NCBI GenBank assembly: GCA_964371655.1
Contig: CAYJOD010000001.1
Location: 1 to 64,000 of the forward strand
Reading direction: 5' to 3'
Source of the DNA: CAZGSN01 sp964371655
GTDB lineage: Bacteria; Desulfobacterota; Binatia; HRBIN30
DNA: 64,000 nt
The notes under the pieces were generated by a model, which worked only from the letters and a program-made list of their open reading frames with translations, was not told where the DNA came from and made no database searches. This document shows, piece by piece, positions 19,238-30,374 of the stretch (positions within the stretch are counted from its first letter, which is position 1; each line of letters begins with the position of its first letter). The translations under genes and the position numbers were made by a program.

Positions 19238-19489
19238 ATGGGAAGAATCACCATTCTTTGGCTGCTGCTGTCGACAGTCGTAGTCTTTGTCGCATTCACG
19301 AAAGGCGCCGGCATCTTGCGCGGTGGAGACGTAACCTCGCACCTGTATTGGGGCTTGGCGGCGCTGCTGACGACCCTCGGCGCCAACCTATTCGCAATGT
19401 TTCATGCGGCCCAGAGCGACCGCATCATTCGCGCCCTACGCGCCGAGCTCGAGCTCACCGCGACGATGCCCCGCGGTCCGTCTGCTTGA
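19238..19489 (+). CDS. Small two-helix membrane protein of unknown function
   Basis: 83 residues: ILWLLLSTVVVFVAF and YWGLAALLTTLGANLFAMFHAAQ are membrane segments joined by a polar loop, followed by a basic helix DRIIRALRAELEL. It follows the LON-N gene by 47 bases on the same strand. The sequence is not recognised. The ribosome site is weak (GAGAGCGAG), but the codon pattern and hydrophobicity support a real gene. Confidence 0.55.
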   Translation: MGRITILWLLLSTVVVFVAFTKGAGILRGGDVTSHLYWGLAALLTTLGANLFAMFHAAQSDRIIRALRAELELTATMPRGPSA

Positions 19490-19566
19490 GGAGATACGAT
19501 CCAGGGCCGTCGTAGACGCACGGCACGCCGCGCTCTGGGGTTTGGACATTTGGCCGGCGCCTGCCG

Positions 19567-19603
19567 GCCCGGTGGTATAGGCTTTCAGCCTGTACCGCCG
19601 GGC
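19567..19603. repeat. Hairpin repeat family G, copy 1
   Basis: GCCCGGTGGTATAGGCT / AGCCTGTACCGCCGGGC pair around a 3-base loop. The same sequence is seen as copy 2 at 19741-19775. It may act as a transcript end after the gene at 19238-19489. Confidence 0.7.
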
Positions 19604-19740
19604 ATTTTCCATGGCGCAGCTGGCAGCCAGTATTCGCAACCGGCTCTTCGTTGAAGGGTGCGATGAACCGTCGAAGCGGTAGATCCGATCAACCCACGAT
19701 TGGAATCGAGCCTCTTGAGAAGATTGGAGGCCGGAAGAGC

Positions 19741-19775
19741 CTTGGTGGTACAGGCTAGAAGCCTATACCACCAAG
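19741..19775. repeat. Hairpin repeat family G, copy 2
   Basis: CTTGGTGGTACAGGCT (19741-19756) pairs with 19760-19775 with one mismatch. The remainder of 19490-19934 shows no gene. Confidence 0.75.
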
Positions 19776-19934
19776 ACCTGAAGCTCCGATGCCAAAGTTC
19801 AAACCCGGTTGCCCTATTCTAGCGTCCAACCTCCAGAGCACGGCACGCCGCGCTTCTACAATTCCATTGGCGGAGTACGCCCCCGTCGCTATACGCAGCA
19901 TTGCTTGCAAGGGCACTTTAGGAGGCAACAGAGC

Positions 19935-21143
19935 ATGGCTAAAAGCTTCAAAGACCTGATCGAAGAAGCACGACGCGAGGTTCCCGAGTGGAGCATCGAT
20001 CAGGTGAAGCAACATCTTAGTAACGGTAACCCCAGCGTCGTCATCGACGTTCGCGAGAAGGAAGAGTACCGAGAAGGGCATCTCCACGGTGCTGTATCGT
20101 TGCCGCGTGGATTCCTCGAACTTCGCATCGAGCAGACCATTCCCGACAAGACCGCCCCGATCATCGCCTACTGCGCCGGCGGCACGCGCTCCCTGCTGGC
20201 CGGCAGGATTCTCAAGGACATGGGGTACCAGGACGTCGTCTCCATGAGCGGTGGCTTCGGTGCCTGGAAGGGTGCCGGCAACCCCTGGAAGGCTGACCAC
20301 CAATTCAGCCCCGAGCAGCTGACGCGTTACAGTCGCCACTTCATGCTGCCCGAGGTCGGCGAGGAAGGGCAGGCAAAGCTCCTCGACGCCAAGGTCTTGC
20401 TGATCGGCGCCGGCGGCCTGGGCTCGCCGACAGCCTACTACCTTGCTGCCGCCGGCGTCGGCACCATCGGCATCGTCGATCACGACACCGTCGATCTGAG
20501 CAATCTGCAGCGCCAGATCCTGCACACCAACGACCGCATCGGCATGGCGAAGGTGGAGTCGGCGCGCCTCACCCTCACCGGGCTAAACCCGGACGTGAAC
20601 GTGATCGGTTACCAGGAACGCTTGTCGTCGGAGAACGTCATGCGGTTGTTTGCCGACTACGACGTGATCGTCGACGGTTGCGACAACTTCCCGACCCGCT
20701 ACCTCGTGAACGACGCCTGCGTCTTCCTCGGGAAGCCCAACGTGCACGGCAGTATCTTCCAGTTCGAAGGCCAGGCCTCGGTGTTCTACCCCGGCAAGGG
20801 GCCGTGCTACCGCTGTCTGTTCCCCGAGCCGCCCCCTCCGGGCGCCGCACCGAGCTGCGCCGAAGCCGGCGTCCTCGGTGTCCTGCCGGGCCTGGTCGGC
20901 TGCGTGCAAGCGCTGGAGACCATCAAGCTCATCCTCGGCGTCGGCAACCCGCTCATCGGCCGCATGGTCTACTTCGATACCCTGAGCATGGAGCTGCGCA
21001 TCCACAAACTACGCAAGGATCCCAACTGTCCCGTCTGCGGTGAGCACGCGACCATCACAGAGCTCATCGACTATGAGGAGTTCTGCGGCCTACGCAATCC
21101 GGGCGCGGCAGCGGAGAACGGCCACACCGGCACCGCCGCGTAG
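19935..21143 (+). CDS. moeB: Rhodanese-MoeB/ThiF fusion: sulfur-carrier protein adenylyltransferase
   Basis: 402 residues from an ATG with AGGAGG 9 bases before. Residues about 5-115 form a rhodanese domain with the sulfur-accepting Cys80 in IAYCAGGTRS. Residues 120-380 are an E1-like adenylyltransferase: nucleotide loop GAGGLGS (158-164), DHDTVDLSNLQRQ, DGCDNFPTRYLVND, and zinc cysteine pairs CYRC and CPVC. The enzyme activates the C-terminal Gly-Gly of MoaD/ThiS-type carriers and can hand over sulfur. The rhodanese is N-terminal, whereas MoeZ-type fusions carry it C-terminally. It is a single gene here, with no carrier gene nearby. Confidence 0.92.
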   Translation: MAKSFKDLIEEARREVPEWSIDQVKQHLSNGNPSVVIDVREKEEYREGHLHGAVSLPRGFLELRIEQTIPDKTAPIIAYCAGGTRSLLAGRILKDMGYQDVVSMSGGFGAWKGAGNPWKADHQFSPEQLTRYSRHFMLPEVGEEGQAKLLDAKVLLIGAGGLGSPTAYYLAAAGVGTIGIVDHDTVDLSNLQRQILHTNDRIGMAKVESARLTLTGLNPDVNVIGYQERLSSENVMRLFADYDVIVDGCDNFPTRYLVNDACVFLGKPNVHGSIFQFEGQASVFYPGKGPCYRCLFPEPPPPGAAPSCAEAGVLGVLPGLVGCVQALETIKLILGVGNPLIGRMVYFDTLSMELRIHKLRKDPNCPVCGEHATITELIDYEEFCGLRNPGAAAENGHTGTAA

Positions 21144-21159
21144 AAGCCCGTGCTTCACC

Positions 21160-21300
21160 TTCACCGCAGAGACGCAGAGGCGCGGAGATGATGAAGTTCC
21201 CAGAGGCAGTGAAAGGAACTCCAAACGAAGCCATCGAACCGTTCGCCCCGCGATACGCGCCTTCAGAAGACGGGCGCTCCTCGGGATGAACGGTTGTCTC
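21160..21300. repeat. Dispersed repeats, family E then family A
   Basis: TTCACCGCAGAGACGCAGAGGCGCGGAG at about 21161-21188 (family E, also near 60341-60485), then ACCGTTCGCCCCGCGATACG ... TCCTCGGGATGAACGGT (family A). The rest of 21144-21582 holds no supportable gene. Confidence 0.7.
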
Positions 21301-21582
21301 AATACCCACAGGGCGCGCGGCTGCGCGCCCTGCCAGTCTTGAGACACCTCTGGCGGGCGCGGCGACATCCGCCTATTGCCAGGCCGTGGATCTCTGCTCA
21401 GGACACGACCTGGCCGGCGATACAAGATTGACAAACTTGCGGGGCGCGAACATTCTCCCTATGTGACCAGGACGGCAGGCGGCGGGTGAATGAATCCAGC
21501 GTGCACAGTTGCAAAGGCGCGCCTGTGCTTACGGCCTTTCTCCTTCGCTCGATGCCCCGACGGACTCACTAGAGGAGCTTTG

Positions 21583-22545
21583 ATGATGAGTTGGAAGACA
21601 ATCGTTCTCGGCCTGGCTCTAGGCGCGACGGGCCTGCCACCGCTCGCCGCCGCGAAGCCATGCGGGGACAACATTCGGGGACAGGATATTGCCTGCGATT
21701 GCGGCGACATCGTTGTCAGCGACACGGTATTGGGCAACGACCCGGTGACGCGGGATACCTGTAGCGGCAACGCCCTGATCCTCCGCGCCGACACCAGTCG
21801 TAGCCTCTCCCTCGATCTGCATGGCGCGACTCTGCGCGGCAGCGGCACCGGCGCCGGCATCATGGTCCTGTACGGCGGGCGCGGCGGAGCCCACGTCTTC
21901 AGTAGCGGCGGCAAGGCCAACATCACCGGCTTCAACGACGGCGTTCAAGCTCATGGCCGCAACGCGCTGAAGCTGCTCTCCGACATCAATATCACCGAGC
22001 CCAAGCGCGACGGCGTACGGGTTATGGCCGGACACCGTTACCGGGTCACCGACGTCTACGTTCGCGACGCCGGCCGCAATGGCTTTTGGTTAAGTGGAAA
22101 GCGCTTCCTGCTGCGCAAGACCAAGGCTCTCAACAGTAAAGGAACCGGCTACGTCGTGATGGGCGAACGCGCCACCCTGGGTTCTCCGGGCAACGGCGTC
22201 GTTTCCCTGGGCAGCGGCAACGCCGGCATCACCCTCCTCGGAGGCGGCCATCGCCTCGTAGATTGCGTCGCCGAAGCCGCCGGCAAGAACGGCATCACCT
22301 TCAACACCTCAGGCAGCGTGATTTACGGCTGCCGCGCCGTCGGCAACGGCAAAGACGGCATTTCCGGCACCGGCGGCAGGCTGCGTCTCGTTTCCAATCG
22401 TGCCGAGGAGAACGTGGGTAGCGGCATCAAAGTGCGCGGACATCAGCTGCAGGATCAGGGCGGCAACCGCGGCGATCGTAATCATCTCGGCAGTCGCGCC
22501 CGGGCTTCGATGCAGTGCCAAATTGGAGGTGCACCATGCCACTGA
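21583..22545 (+). CDS. Secreted right-handed parallel beta-helix protein
   Basis: 320 residues from ATG 21583, which follows GAGGAGC. A signal peptide runs to about residue 23 (PPLAAAK-PC), followed by CGDNIRGQDIACDCGDIVV with paired cysteines. From there on, short beta-helix coils repeat: NALKLLSDINITEPKRDGVRVMAG, GNGVVSLGSGNAGITLLGGG, AAGKNGITFNTSGSVIYGCRAVGNGKDGISGTGG, SNRAEENVGSGIKVRG. Such PF13229-type solenoids are usually carbohydrate-active or adhesive. No catalytic residues can be picked out. The end overlaps the start of the next gene by 10 bases, so the two are probably co-expressed. Confidence 0.85.
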   Translation: MMSWKTIVLGLALGATGLPPLAAAKPCGDNIRGQDIACDCGDIVVSDTVLGNDPVTRDTCSGNALILRADTSRSLSLDLHGATLRGSGTGAGIMVLYGGRGGAHVFSSGGKANITGFNDGVQAHGRNALKLLSDINITEPKRDGVRVMAGHRYRVTDVYVRDAGRNGFWLSGKRFLLRKTKALNSKGTGYVVMGERATLGSPGNGVVSLGSGNAGITLLGGGHRLVDCVAEAAGKNGITFNTSGSVIYGCRAVGNGKDGISGTGGRLRLVSNRAEENVGSGIKVRGHQLQDQGGNRGDRNHLGSRARASMQCQIGGAPCH

Positions 22546-25526
22546 AAAGGCTGTACCTCGCCGGTCTTGCCACGATCTCGCTGGCGACGATTCTCGTTTC
22601 GGGCAGCAGCGCCTACGCCGTCAATGTTTGCACGGCAGCGGATATCATCGCCAACGAAACCGTCGCCAACTGCCCGAACAACTCGAATCCGTGCACGATC
22701 GCCAAGACGACTTACAACGTCGTGTCGCCGAACTGCACCTTTGATTTCGGCACGCGTGACGTCACCGTTTCGGGCACCATCGACATCAACTCGAACAACG
22801 TCACATTCCAGAGCCACAACTTCACCGTTTCCGGCTACCTCGATGCACGCGGCCTCAATAGTACGGTCGGCGGCAGCATCACGATCCAAGCGAGTGGCGC
22901 CATCGACATCCAGGGCTCGGGACGTGTCCATACCTATGGCGACATCAGGGGCGGCATGTTGACGATGACCGCGGCCGGGGGTTCGGCCACGGTGTCCGGA
23001 ACCCTGAACGCGAATGGCAACACGGCTGGAGCTCCGGCGGGTGCGATCGCGATCACCGCCAGCACCAGCATCACCATCAACAATGCCAGCACGGTCAGCG
23101 CTACCGGCGAAAATCCAACCTTCGTGCCGACGGTGCCCAAGCTCGCGCTCACCGCCAGCGGCGGTGGAGTCACCCTCAACGAGAGCACCCTGCTGAGCGG
23201 CGGCAACGCCGTGGGACTGACGCTCTCTGCGACCGGCGCGGTCACGCAATCCGCCACGGCGGTCCTCGACGTGAGCGCCAACAGCCTGACCATCAACGCC
23301 GGCAGCATGTCCATGACCGCCGGCGCCTACATCGATGCACGCGGCCTCGGGGCTGCGCCCGCCGATAGGGGCGGCATCGTGACCATCACCACCACCGGTG
23401 CTTGCACCATCGCCCTCATCGATGCCGGTGGTAATACCGGCGGCGGCAACATCTCAATCAATGCCGGAACCTCGTTTGCCCTCTCCGGCCGCCTCAACGT
23501 CGACGGTCTCGGCACGGATGGGGACGCCGGCATTATCGACGTCAGCGCCGGCACCACCATCAGCGTCCCCGCAGGTACAACGGTGAGCGGCGCGGCACCC
23601 TTCAGTTATGTCGGCGGTGATGTTTCGTTCACCGCCCGCGGCAACGTCACCTTGGGCACGACTACGATCAACGTCGACGGCGGTGACGGCGGCTCGCTGA
23701 CTGTAGACTCCGGCGGTGCCGTGAGCATGGCCGGTCTAACCGCCAGCGGTGCCGGTACCGGCTTCGTGCAGGATACCGGCGAGGGCGGCTCGCTTGGTAT
23801 TAGCGCGGAGACGGGAGTCACCATGAACGGCGTCGTCCAGGTCAACGCCTCACACGACGGCTTCGGCGGCTCCGTGGATATCTCCGCCAACTTCGGCAAC
23901 ATCATCGTCAACAACACGATCGCCGCCGATAGTACCGCCTCGTATCAAGGCGGGGATGGCGGTGACATCTCGCTGACCGCGCCGGGAACGATCTCTGTAA
24001 CCGCGGCGGGGGGGCTAAGCGCCCAGGGCGACGGCGCCTACGGCTACGGCGGTTCGATCGAGGTGGACGGTTCCCTTGGCGTCACCCTCGCCGGAGCGCT
24101 CAACGCGTCGTCCGGCGGTGGCGGCGGCTCCATCGATCTCTACTGCGATGCCGACATCAACGTGTCGCAGCTATTCCGCTGTGCCGGTATTGCGGCCGGG
24201 TCGATCGGCGGTGATATCACCATGACCGCCGGCATCAGCGGACCCGGTAGTCTGACCGTCAGCAGTACCGTCGACATAACCGGCGGCGGCTGCGATGTGC
24301 TCAATGGTTGCGGCTCGGCCGGCACCGCCGCGTTCGAGGCCTGTGGGGTGAATTTCACCGGTAGCAGCTTTGTCGATGCGCGCGCGGCATCCGGCGGCGG
24401 CAGCGTCGCGTTCATCGCACACGAAGGCATGACGATCGCCGGCAGCGTCAACGCTCTGCTCCAGACCGACCCCTTCGGCATTGATGGTACGGTGTTGGTC
24501 GATTACCGAACCGGGGTTGTGCCCTCGATCACGGGGACGATCCAGCCGGCTGCGATCGTCACCGGCACCCATCCCCTATGCACCGGCCCCGCGACACCGG
24601 CCGGATGTCTGAACAACTGCCCGACTTGCGGCAATGCTATCGTCGAGTTTCCGGAGACGTGCGACCCCAACGTGCACGTGCCGCCGGTCAGCTGCAACAG
24701 CGGATGCTCGCGCTTCTGCCAGCCGGAACCCTGCGCCGACAACAACATTTGCACCAGCGACTCTTGCGACCCCGTGCTTGGCTGTCATTACGTCCTGAAC
24801 CCGCCCTGCCCGACCTCAACACCGACGTTGACGCCGACGGGCGGCACGCTCACCCCGACGCCGACACGAACGCAGACACCCACCAGAACCCCGACCAAGA
24901 CAATCACTCCGACGGTCACCCAGACGCGAACGATCACCCCGACACCGACGATAACACCTCTGGCATTCCTGATGTCCAAGGGTGTGGGCCGCCCGGGTGG
25001 ACCGGTTTGCCTGGCCGCCAAGCTCAGCGGTGCCGGCAGTCCAACCTCGACCTCGAACGACATCGGCAACTTCACCGGCCAGCCCTTCACCTTCACCAAC
25101 GTGACGATCAACCCGGCGATCAAGGCCGGCACCACCGTGGACAAGACCGTGACCCGCGTGTCGAACGCCGGGGTGGATACCTATAGCGTGAGCGGAACCA
25201 ATAATGTCGGTATCCCGGATGGTGATTTGTACACCGCGAACTACACGGTCTCACCGGGGACCACGAACGGCACCTACCCTCTCAACCAAACCTCCCCGGT
25301 CCCGGCCCAGATCATCGTCACGACCTGCACCGGTGATTGCGACGGCAACGGCACCGTCACCCTCAGTGAAGTTCAAACCTGCATCAACAAGTTCCTCGGC
25401 AACCCGCTCTGCAACCTGTCCAACTCGGCGAGCAACTGTCCGATCGCCGACATCAACAACAACGGCGTCGTCAGCATTGGCGAAATGCAGCAGTGCGTCT
25501 TCCGCTTCAGAGGCGGTTGTCCATGA
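22536..25526 (+). CDS. Large secreted beta-solenoid protein with Cys-rich, T/P linker, cohesin-like and dockerin-like modules
   Basis: 996 residues; ATG 22536 follows GGAGGTG. Signal peptide to about residue 30. Residues 35-680 are a Gly/Ser/Thr-rich beta-solenoid (repeats such as GSITIQASGAIDIQGSG, GGNISINAGTSFALSG). About 690-760 is Cys-rich (CGNAIVEFPETCDPN, CADNNICTSDSCDP). A T/P linker follows, then a cohesin-like region (VGRPGGPVCLAAKLSGAG...NDIGNFTGQPFTFTN), and it ends with two dockerin-type EF-hands (TGDCDGNGTVTLSEVQTCINKFLG and ADINNNGVVSIGEMQQCVFRFRG). The module order suggests a surface or released scaffold that can bind partners in a Ca2+-dependent way. The cohesin call is by pattern only. 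Confidence 0.85.
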   Translation: MPLKRLYLAGLATISLATILVSGSSAYAVNVCTAADIIANETVANCPNNSNPCTIAKTTYNVVSPNCTFDFGTRDVTVSGTIDINSNNVTFQSHNFTVSGYLDARGLNSTVGGSITIQASGAIDIQGSGRVHTYGDIRGGMLTMTAAGGSATVSGTLNANGNTAGAPAGAIAITASTSITINNASTVSATGENPTFVPTVPKLALTASGGGVTLNESTLLSGGNAVGLTLSATGAVTQSATAVLDVSANSLTINAGSMSMTAGAYIDARGLGAAPADRGGIVTITTTGACTIALIDAGGNTGGGNISINAGTSFALSGRLNVDGLGTDGDAGIIDVSAGTTISVPAGTTVSGAAPFSYVGGDVSFTARGNVTLGTTTINVDGGDGGSLTVDSGGAVSMAGLTASGAGTGFVQDTGEGGSLGISAETGVTMNGVVQVNASHDGFGGSVDISANFGNIIVNNTIAADSTASYQGGDGGDISLTAPGTISVTAAGGLSAQGDGAYGYGGSIEVDGSLGVTLAGALNASSGGGGGSIDLYCDADINVSQLFRCAGIAAGSIGGDITMTAGISGPGSLTVSSTVDITGGGCDVLNGCGSAGTAAFEACGVNFTGSSFVDARAASGGGSVAFIAHEGMTIAGSVNALLQTDPFGIDGTVLVDYRTGVVPSITGTIQPAAIVTGTHPLCTGPATPAGCLNNCPTCGNAIVEFPETCDPNVHVPPVSCNSGCSRFCQPEPCADNNICTSDSCDPVLGCHYVLNPPCPTSTPTLTPTGGTLTPTPTRTQTPTRTPTKTITPTVTQTRTITPTPTITPLAFLMSKGVGRPGGPVCLAAKLSGAGSPTSTSNDIGNFTGQPFTFTNVTINPAIKAGTTVDKTVTRVSNAGVDTYSVSGTNNVGIPDGDLYTANYTVSPGTTNGTYPLNQTSPVPAQIIVTTCTGDCDGNGTVTLSEVQTCINKFLGNPLCNLSNSASNCPIADINNNGVVSIGEMQQCVFRFRGGCP

Positions 25527-25530
25527 AGCC

Positions 25531-25581
25531 CCGGTTAGGGTGTTAGGGACGATCTCCCTAGCCGCATAACACCCTAACCGG
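25531..25581. terminator. Perfect 15-bp inverted repeat, terminator-like
   Basis: CCGGTTAGGGTGTTA (25531-25545) pairs exactly with 25567-25581, with an inner AGGGA/TCCCT stem. It lies 5 bases after the stop of the beta-solenoid gene. It lacks a T run, so Rho-independent termination is uncertain. Confidence 0.5.
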
Positions 25582-25599
25582 ACAGAGTCGGGGCCGAAC

Positions 25600-25700
25600 C
25601 GGATGGAATGGAAAACAGGAGACCGGAAACCGGAGATGAAGAACCGGTAAATTGACCAGTTTCCGGTTTCCTGTTTCCGGTTTTCCATTTCCCTTTCCTG
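25600..25700. repeat. Dispersed hairpin repeat family F, copy 1
   Basis: GGAATGGAAAACAGGAGACC ... GGTTTCCTGTTTCCGGTTTT fold on each other over about 85 bases. An inverted-orientation relative is at 42357-42482. Confidence 0.7.
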
Positions 25701-25837
25701 CAGCTCGAAGCGTTCTCGGTAGGGGACTAACAGCCTGCGGGCCGCTCTTCGGTTGCAGCCCTGGTTCGCGCCAGGTAGGAAGTCCGGAGTCGCTTCCGCG
25801 GATCAGGACGCAGGAGCAATGGCGTGGAGGTGGTGGG

Positions 25838-27730
<1,893 letters not shown>

Positions 27731-28059
27731 GGGCCAGACGACCAAGCCACGGTGGGGCAGGCCTCCGTTCCTGCCCGGCTGCGCAGGCAGGGACGCCTGC
27801 GCCACCAGACAAGCGCTTTCTTTACAGCCTCTTCTGAGGGGACGACGCAGGGAGATGAATCGGAATGAGCGCCTGGTGGATCCAGGCGTGAGCAAGGACG
27901 CCGTCGGCCGCAGGGCTACGGCAACGTCGTCCACGGAGCCAGCACGCCGAACCAGGTCCTAATGCAGGCGGGCGGGCCGCCCGCGCTCCCGGCGATAATA
28001 TTCCGCTCGGGGCGCGGGTTTGAGCTAAGCGCTGGGAACGCGGACGGCTCGTCCGCCAG

Positions 28060-28126
28060 GGGGTGGAATGAGCGATTCCTTCGGCGCCACCCTCTGTCAA
28101 CGACTTTGCCGTGGCCCTGCCGTCGG
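28060..28126. repeat. Dispersed repeat containing GACTTTGCCGTGGCCCTG
   Basis: GGTGGAATGAGCGATTCCTT ... GACTTTGCCGTGGCCCTG. Relatives are at about 74-140 and 43838-43906. The rest of 27731-28200 shows only GC-rich sequence with no supportable gene. Confidence 0.6.
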
Positions 28127-28200
28127 CCGTCCCCCCATTTGACCTTTCTCCGGCTACCGGCTAGGCGCCTTCGTTCATTACGCAAAGGAGCGTTCTCGGT

Positions 28201-29409
28201 ATGCGTTTCTACGAATTTGAAGCGAAACGACTCTTCGGCAAGCACGGCATTGCCCTGCCTTCGGGATCGAGGGTGGCGCTGACACCGGAGGAGGCCAAGC
28301 ATATTGCCGCCGACGTTGGCGGGCCGATGGTCTTGAAATCCCAGGTCCTGAGCGGCGGTCGCATGAAGGCGGGAGGGGTGCTGTTCGCCGACCGTCCGGC
28401 CGATGCCGAGCACGCCGCCAAGAAGATACTCGGCCTCACCATCAACGGCCACTCGCCGCGCGGGGTCCTGGTCGAGGGGCGCGCTCCGATCGCGCACGAG
28501 TATTACGTCGGCATCACCTGGGACGGCTTCGCGCGCTTGCCGGTGATGATCTTCAGCGACATGGGTGGCATCGACATCGAAGAGGTCGCGGAGAAGCATC
28601 CCGAGCACATCTCCAAGCGCCACTTCTCCACCTTGCTGCCGTTCTCCGATTACATGGCCAAAGAGTTGGTCGCCGGGGTTGGCGTGAGCGGCGGCGACCT
28701 TAACAAGCTTTCACAGATCGCGGCAACACTGGCGCGCATTTTCCAGATGTACGGCCTCACCCTCGCCGAGATCAATCCCTTGGTGCGTCTCGAAGACGGC
28801 CGCTTCATGTGTCTCGACGGCCACGTCGACATGGAAGACGACGCGCGTGATTCGCAGAAGGCCATCCTCAAGGAGTTGGGCATCGACCCCGAGGAGAAAC
28901 GCCAGGCGCGCCCACCCACCGACTTCGAGATCAAGGGCGTACAGGTCGACGCCGGCGATCACCGCGGCGTTGCCGGCAACGTCGTCGAGTTCGACGGCGA
29001 CCTCGGCCTGGTGATCGGCGCCGGCGGCGGTTCGCTGACTCTGTTCGACGCCATCCGCAAGCACGGCGGGCGCCCCGCCAATTACTGCGAGATCGGCGGC
29101 AACCCGAGTGTCACCAAGACCTGCGGACTCACCAAGCTCATCCTCTCGAAGCCGGGAGTGAAGAAGATCGCGGTGATGATGAACGTCGTCTCCAACACCC
29201 GCGTCGACATCGTCGCCCGCGGCGTCATCAAGGGCGTCATCGAGTCCGGCTTTGCTCCGTCCGACAAGATCGCCATCTTCCGCATCCCCGGCTCATGGGA
29301 GAACGAGGGTTTCGCGATCCTGAAACACTACGGGGTCGAGTACTGCGACCGCACCGTGTCGATGTACGAAGCCGCCGGGCGCGCGGTGGCGAAGATGCAG
29401 GGGGCTTGA
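28201..29409 (+). CDS. SucC-like acyl-CoA synthetase (ADP-forming) beta subunit
   Basis: 402 residues, ATP-grasp plus CoA-ligase domains: MRFYEFEAKRLFGKHGIALP at the start, VLKSQVLSGGRMKAGGV for nucleotide binding, YGLTLAEINPLV and LDGHVDME for Mg2+, and a C-terminal flavodoxin-like part with GAGGGSLTLFDAI and ANYCEIGGNPS. The N-terminal FYEFEAKRL resembles citryl-CoA or malyl-CoA synthetase relatives as well as SucC, so the acid substrate is open. It pairs with the alpha subunit 3 bases downstream and a ferredoxin after that. Confidence 0.85.
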   Translation: MRFYEFEAKRLFGKHGIALPSGSRVALTPEEAKHIAADVGGPMVLKSQVLSGGRMKAGGVLFADRPADAEHAAKKILGLTINGHSPRGVLVEGRAPIAHEYYVGITWDGFARLPVMIFSDMGGIDIEEVAEKHPEHISKRHFSTLLPFSDYMAKELVAGVGVSGGDLNKLSQIAATLARIFQMYGLTLAEINPLVRLEDGRFMCLDGHVDMEDDARDSQKAILKELGIDPEEKRQARPPTDFEIKGVQVDAGDHRGVAGNVVEFDGDLGLVIGAGGGSLTLFDAIRKHGGRPANYCEIGGNPSVTKTCGLTKLILSKPGVKKIAVMMNVVSNTRVDIVARGVIKGVIESGFAPSDKIAIFRIPGSWENEGFAILKHYGVEYCDRTVSMYEAAGRAVAKMQGA

Positions 29410-29412
29410 GCC

Positions 29413-30315
29413 ATGTCGATCCTGATCACCAAAGACACCACCTTCATCATCCAAGGCATCACCGGCCGCGAGGCCGTGAACATGACCCGCGAGTGCCTCG
29501 ACTACGGATCGAAGATCGTCGGCGGGGTCACCCCCGGACGCGCCGGACGCGACATCTACGGCGTCCCCGTCTACGACACGGTGCGCGCCATCACCGCCAA
29601 GAACCACGTGGACGGTGCCGTCGTCGCGGTTCCGCCGGCGTTCACCCGCGACGCGGTCTTCGAGGCGCTCGACGCCGGCATCAAGATCATCGTCATCGTC
29701 ACCGAACGCATTCCGCGTTACCAGGTGGCGCAAATGGTCGAGCTCGCCAAGCTGCGCGGGGCGCGCATCATCGGACCCAACTGTCTCGGGATCCTGTCGC
29801 CTGGCGAAGCCAAGATGGGTGGTCTCGGCGGCCGCGCCGAGGATGCGCGCAAGGCATTCACCAAGGGCCCGGTCGGGGTGATGTCGCGCTCCGGAGGCAT
29901 GACCACCGAGATGTGCAACACCCTCACCGCCGCCGGCCTCGGACAATCGACGGCGGTGTCGATCGGCGGCGACGCGGTGATCGGCTCGACCTACGCCGAT
30001 CTCATGCCACTGTACGAAGCCGATGCGGAGACCAAGGCCATCGTGATCTACTGCGAGCCCGGCGGACGCATGGAGGCCGAGCTCTCACGCTACGTCGTCG
30101 ACAATAAATCGCGCCTGCCAATTGTCGCCTTCATGGCCGGTCGCTTCATGGACGCGATGCCGGGCATGCGCTTCGGCCACGCCGGCACCATCGTTGAAGG
30201 CAAGGCCGACACCACGGCCGACAAGATCGCGCGCATGCAAGCGGCAGGCATCAGCGTCGCCGAGCGCATCGAGGATATTCCCGGCTTGGTGAAGCAGAAG
30301 CTGGCGATGAAGTAG
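29413..30315 (+). CDS. SucD-like acyl-CoA synthetase (ADP-forming) alpha subunit
   Basis: 300 residues, normal SucD length. A CoA-binding Rossmann half (FIIQGITGREAVNMTRECLDYGSKIVGGVTPGR) is followed by ARIIGPNCLGIL, RSGGMTTEMCNTLTAAGLGQSTAVSIGGD and the phosphohistidine loop GMRFGHAGTIVEG, where the His accepts phosphate during the ATP half-reaction. It forms a heterodimer with the product of 28201-29409. The acid substrate is unknown: succinate is the default, malate or citrate are alternatives. Confidence 0.9.
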   Translation: MSILITKDTTFIIQGITGREAVNMTRECLDYGSKIVGGVTPGRAGRDIYGVPVYDTVRAITAKNHVDGAVVAVPPAFTRDAVFEALDAGIKIIVIVTERIPRYQVAQMVELAKLRGARIIGPNCLGILSPGEAKMGGLGGRAEDARKAFTKGPVGVMSRSGGMTTEMCNTLTAAGLGQSTAVSIGGDAVIGSTYADLMPLYEADAETKAIVIYCEPGGRMEAELSRYVVDNKSRLPIVAFMAGRFMDAMPGMRFGHAGTIVEGKADTTADKIARMQAAGISVAERIEDIPGLVKQKLAMK

Positions 30316-30317
30316 GG

Positions 30318-30359
<42 letters not shown>

Positions 30360-30374
30360 TGGTTAGGAGTCGCA

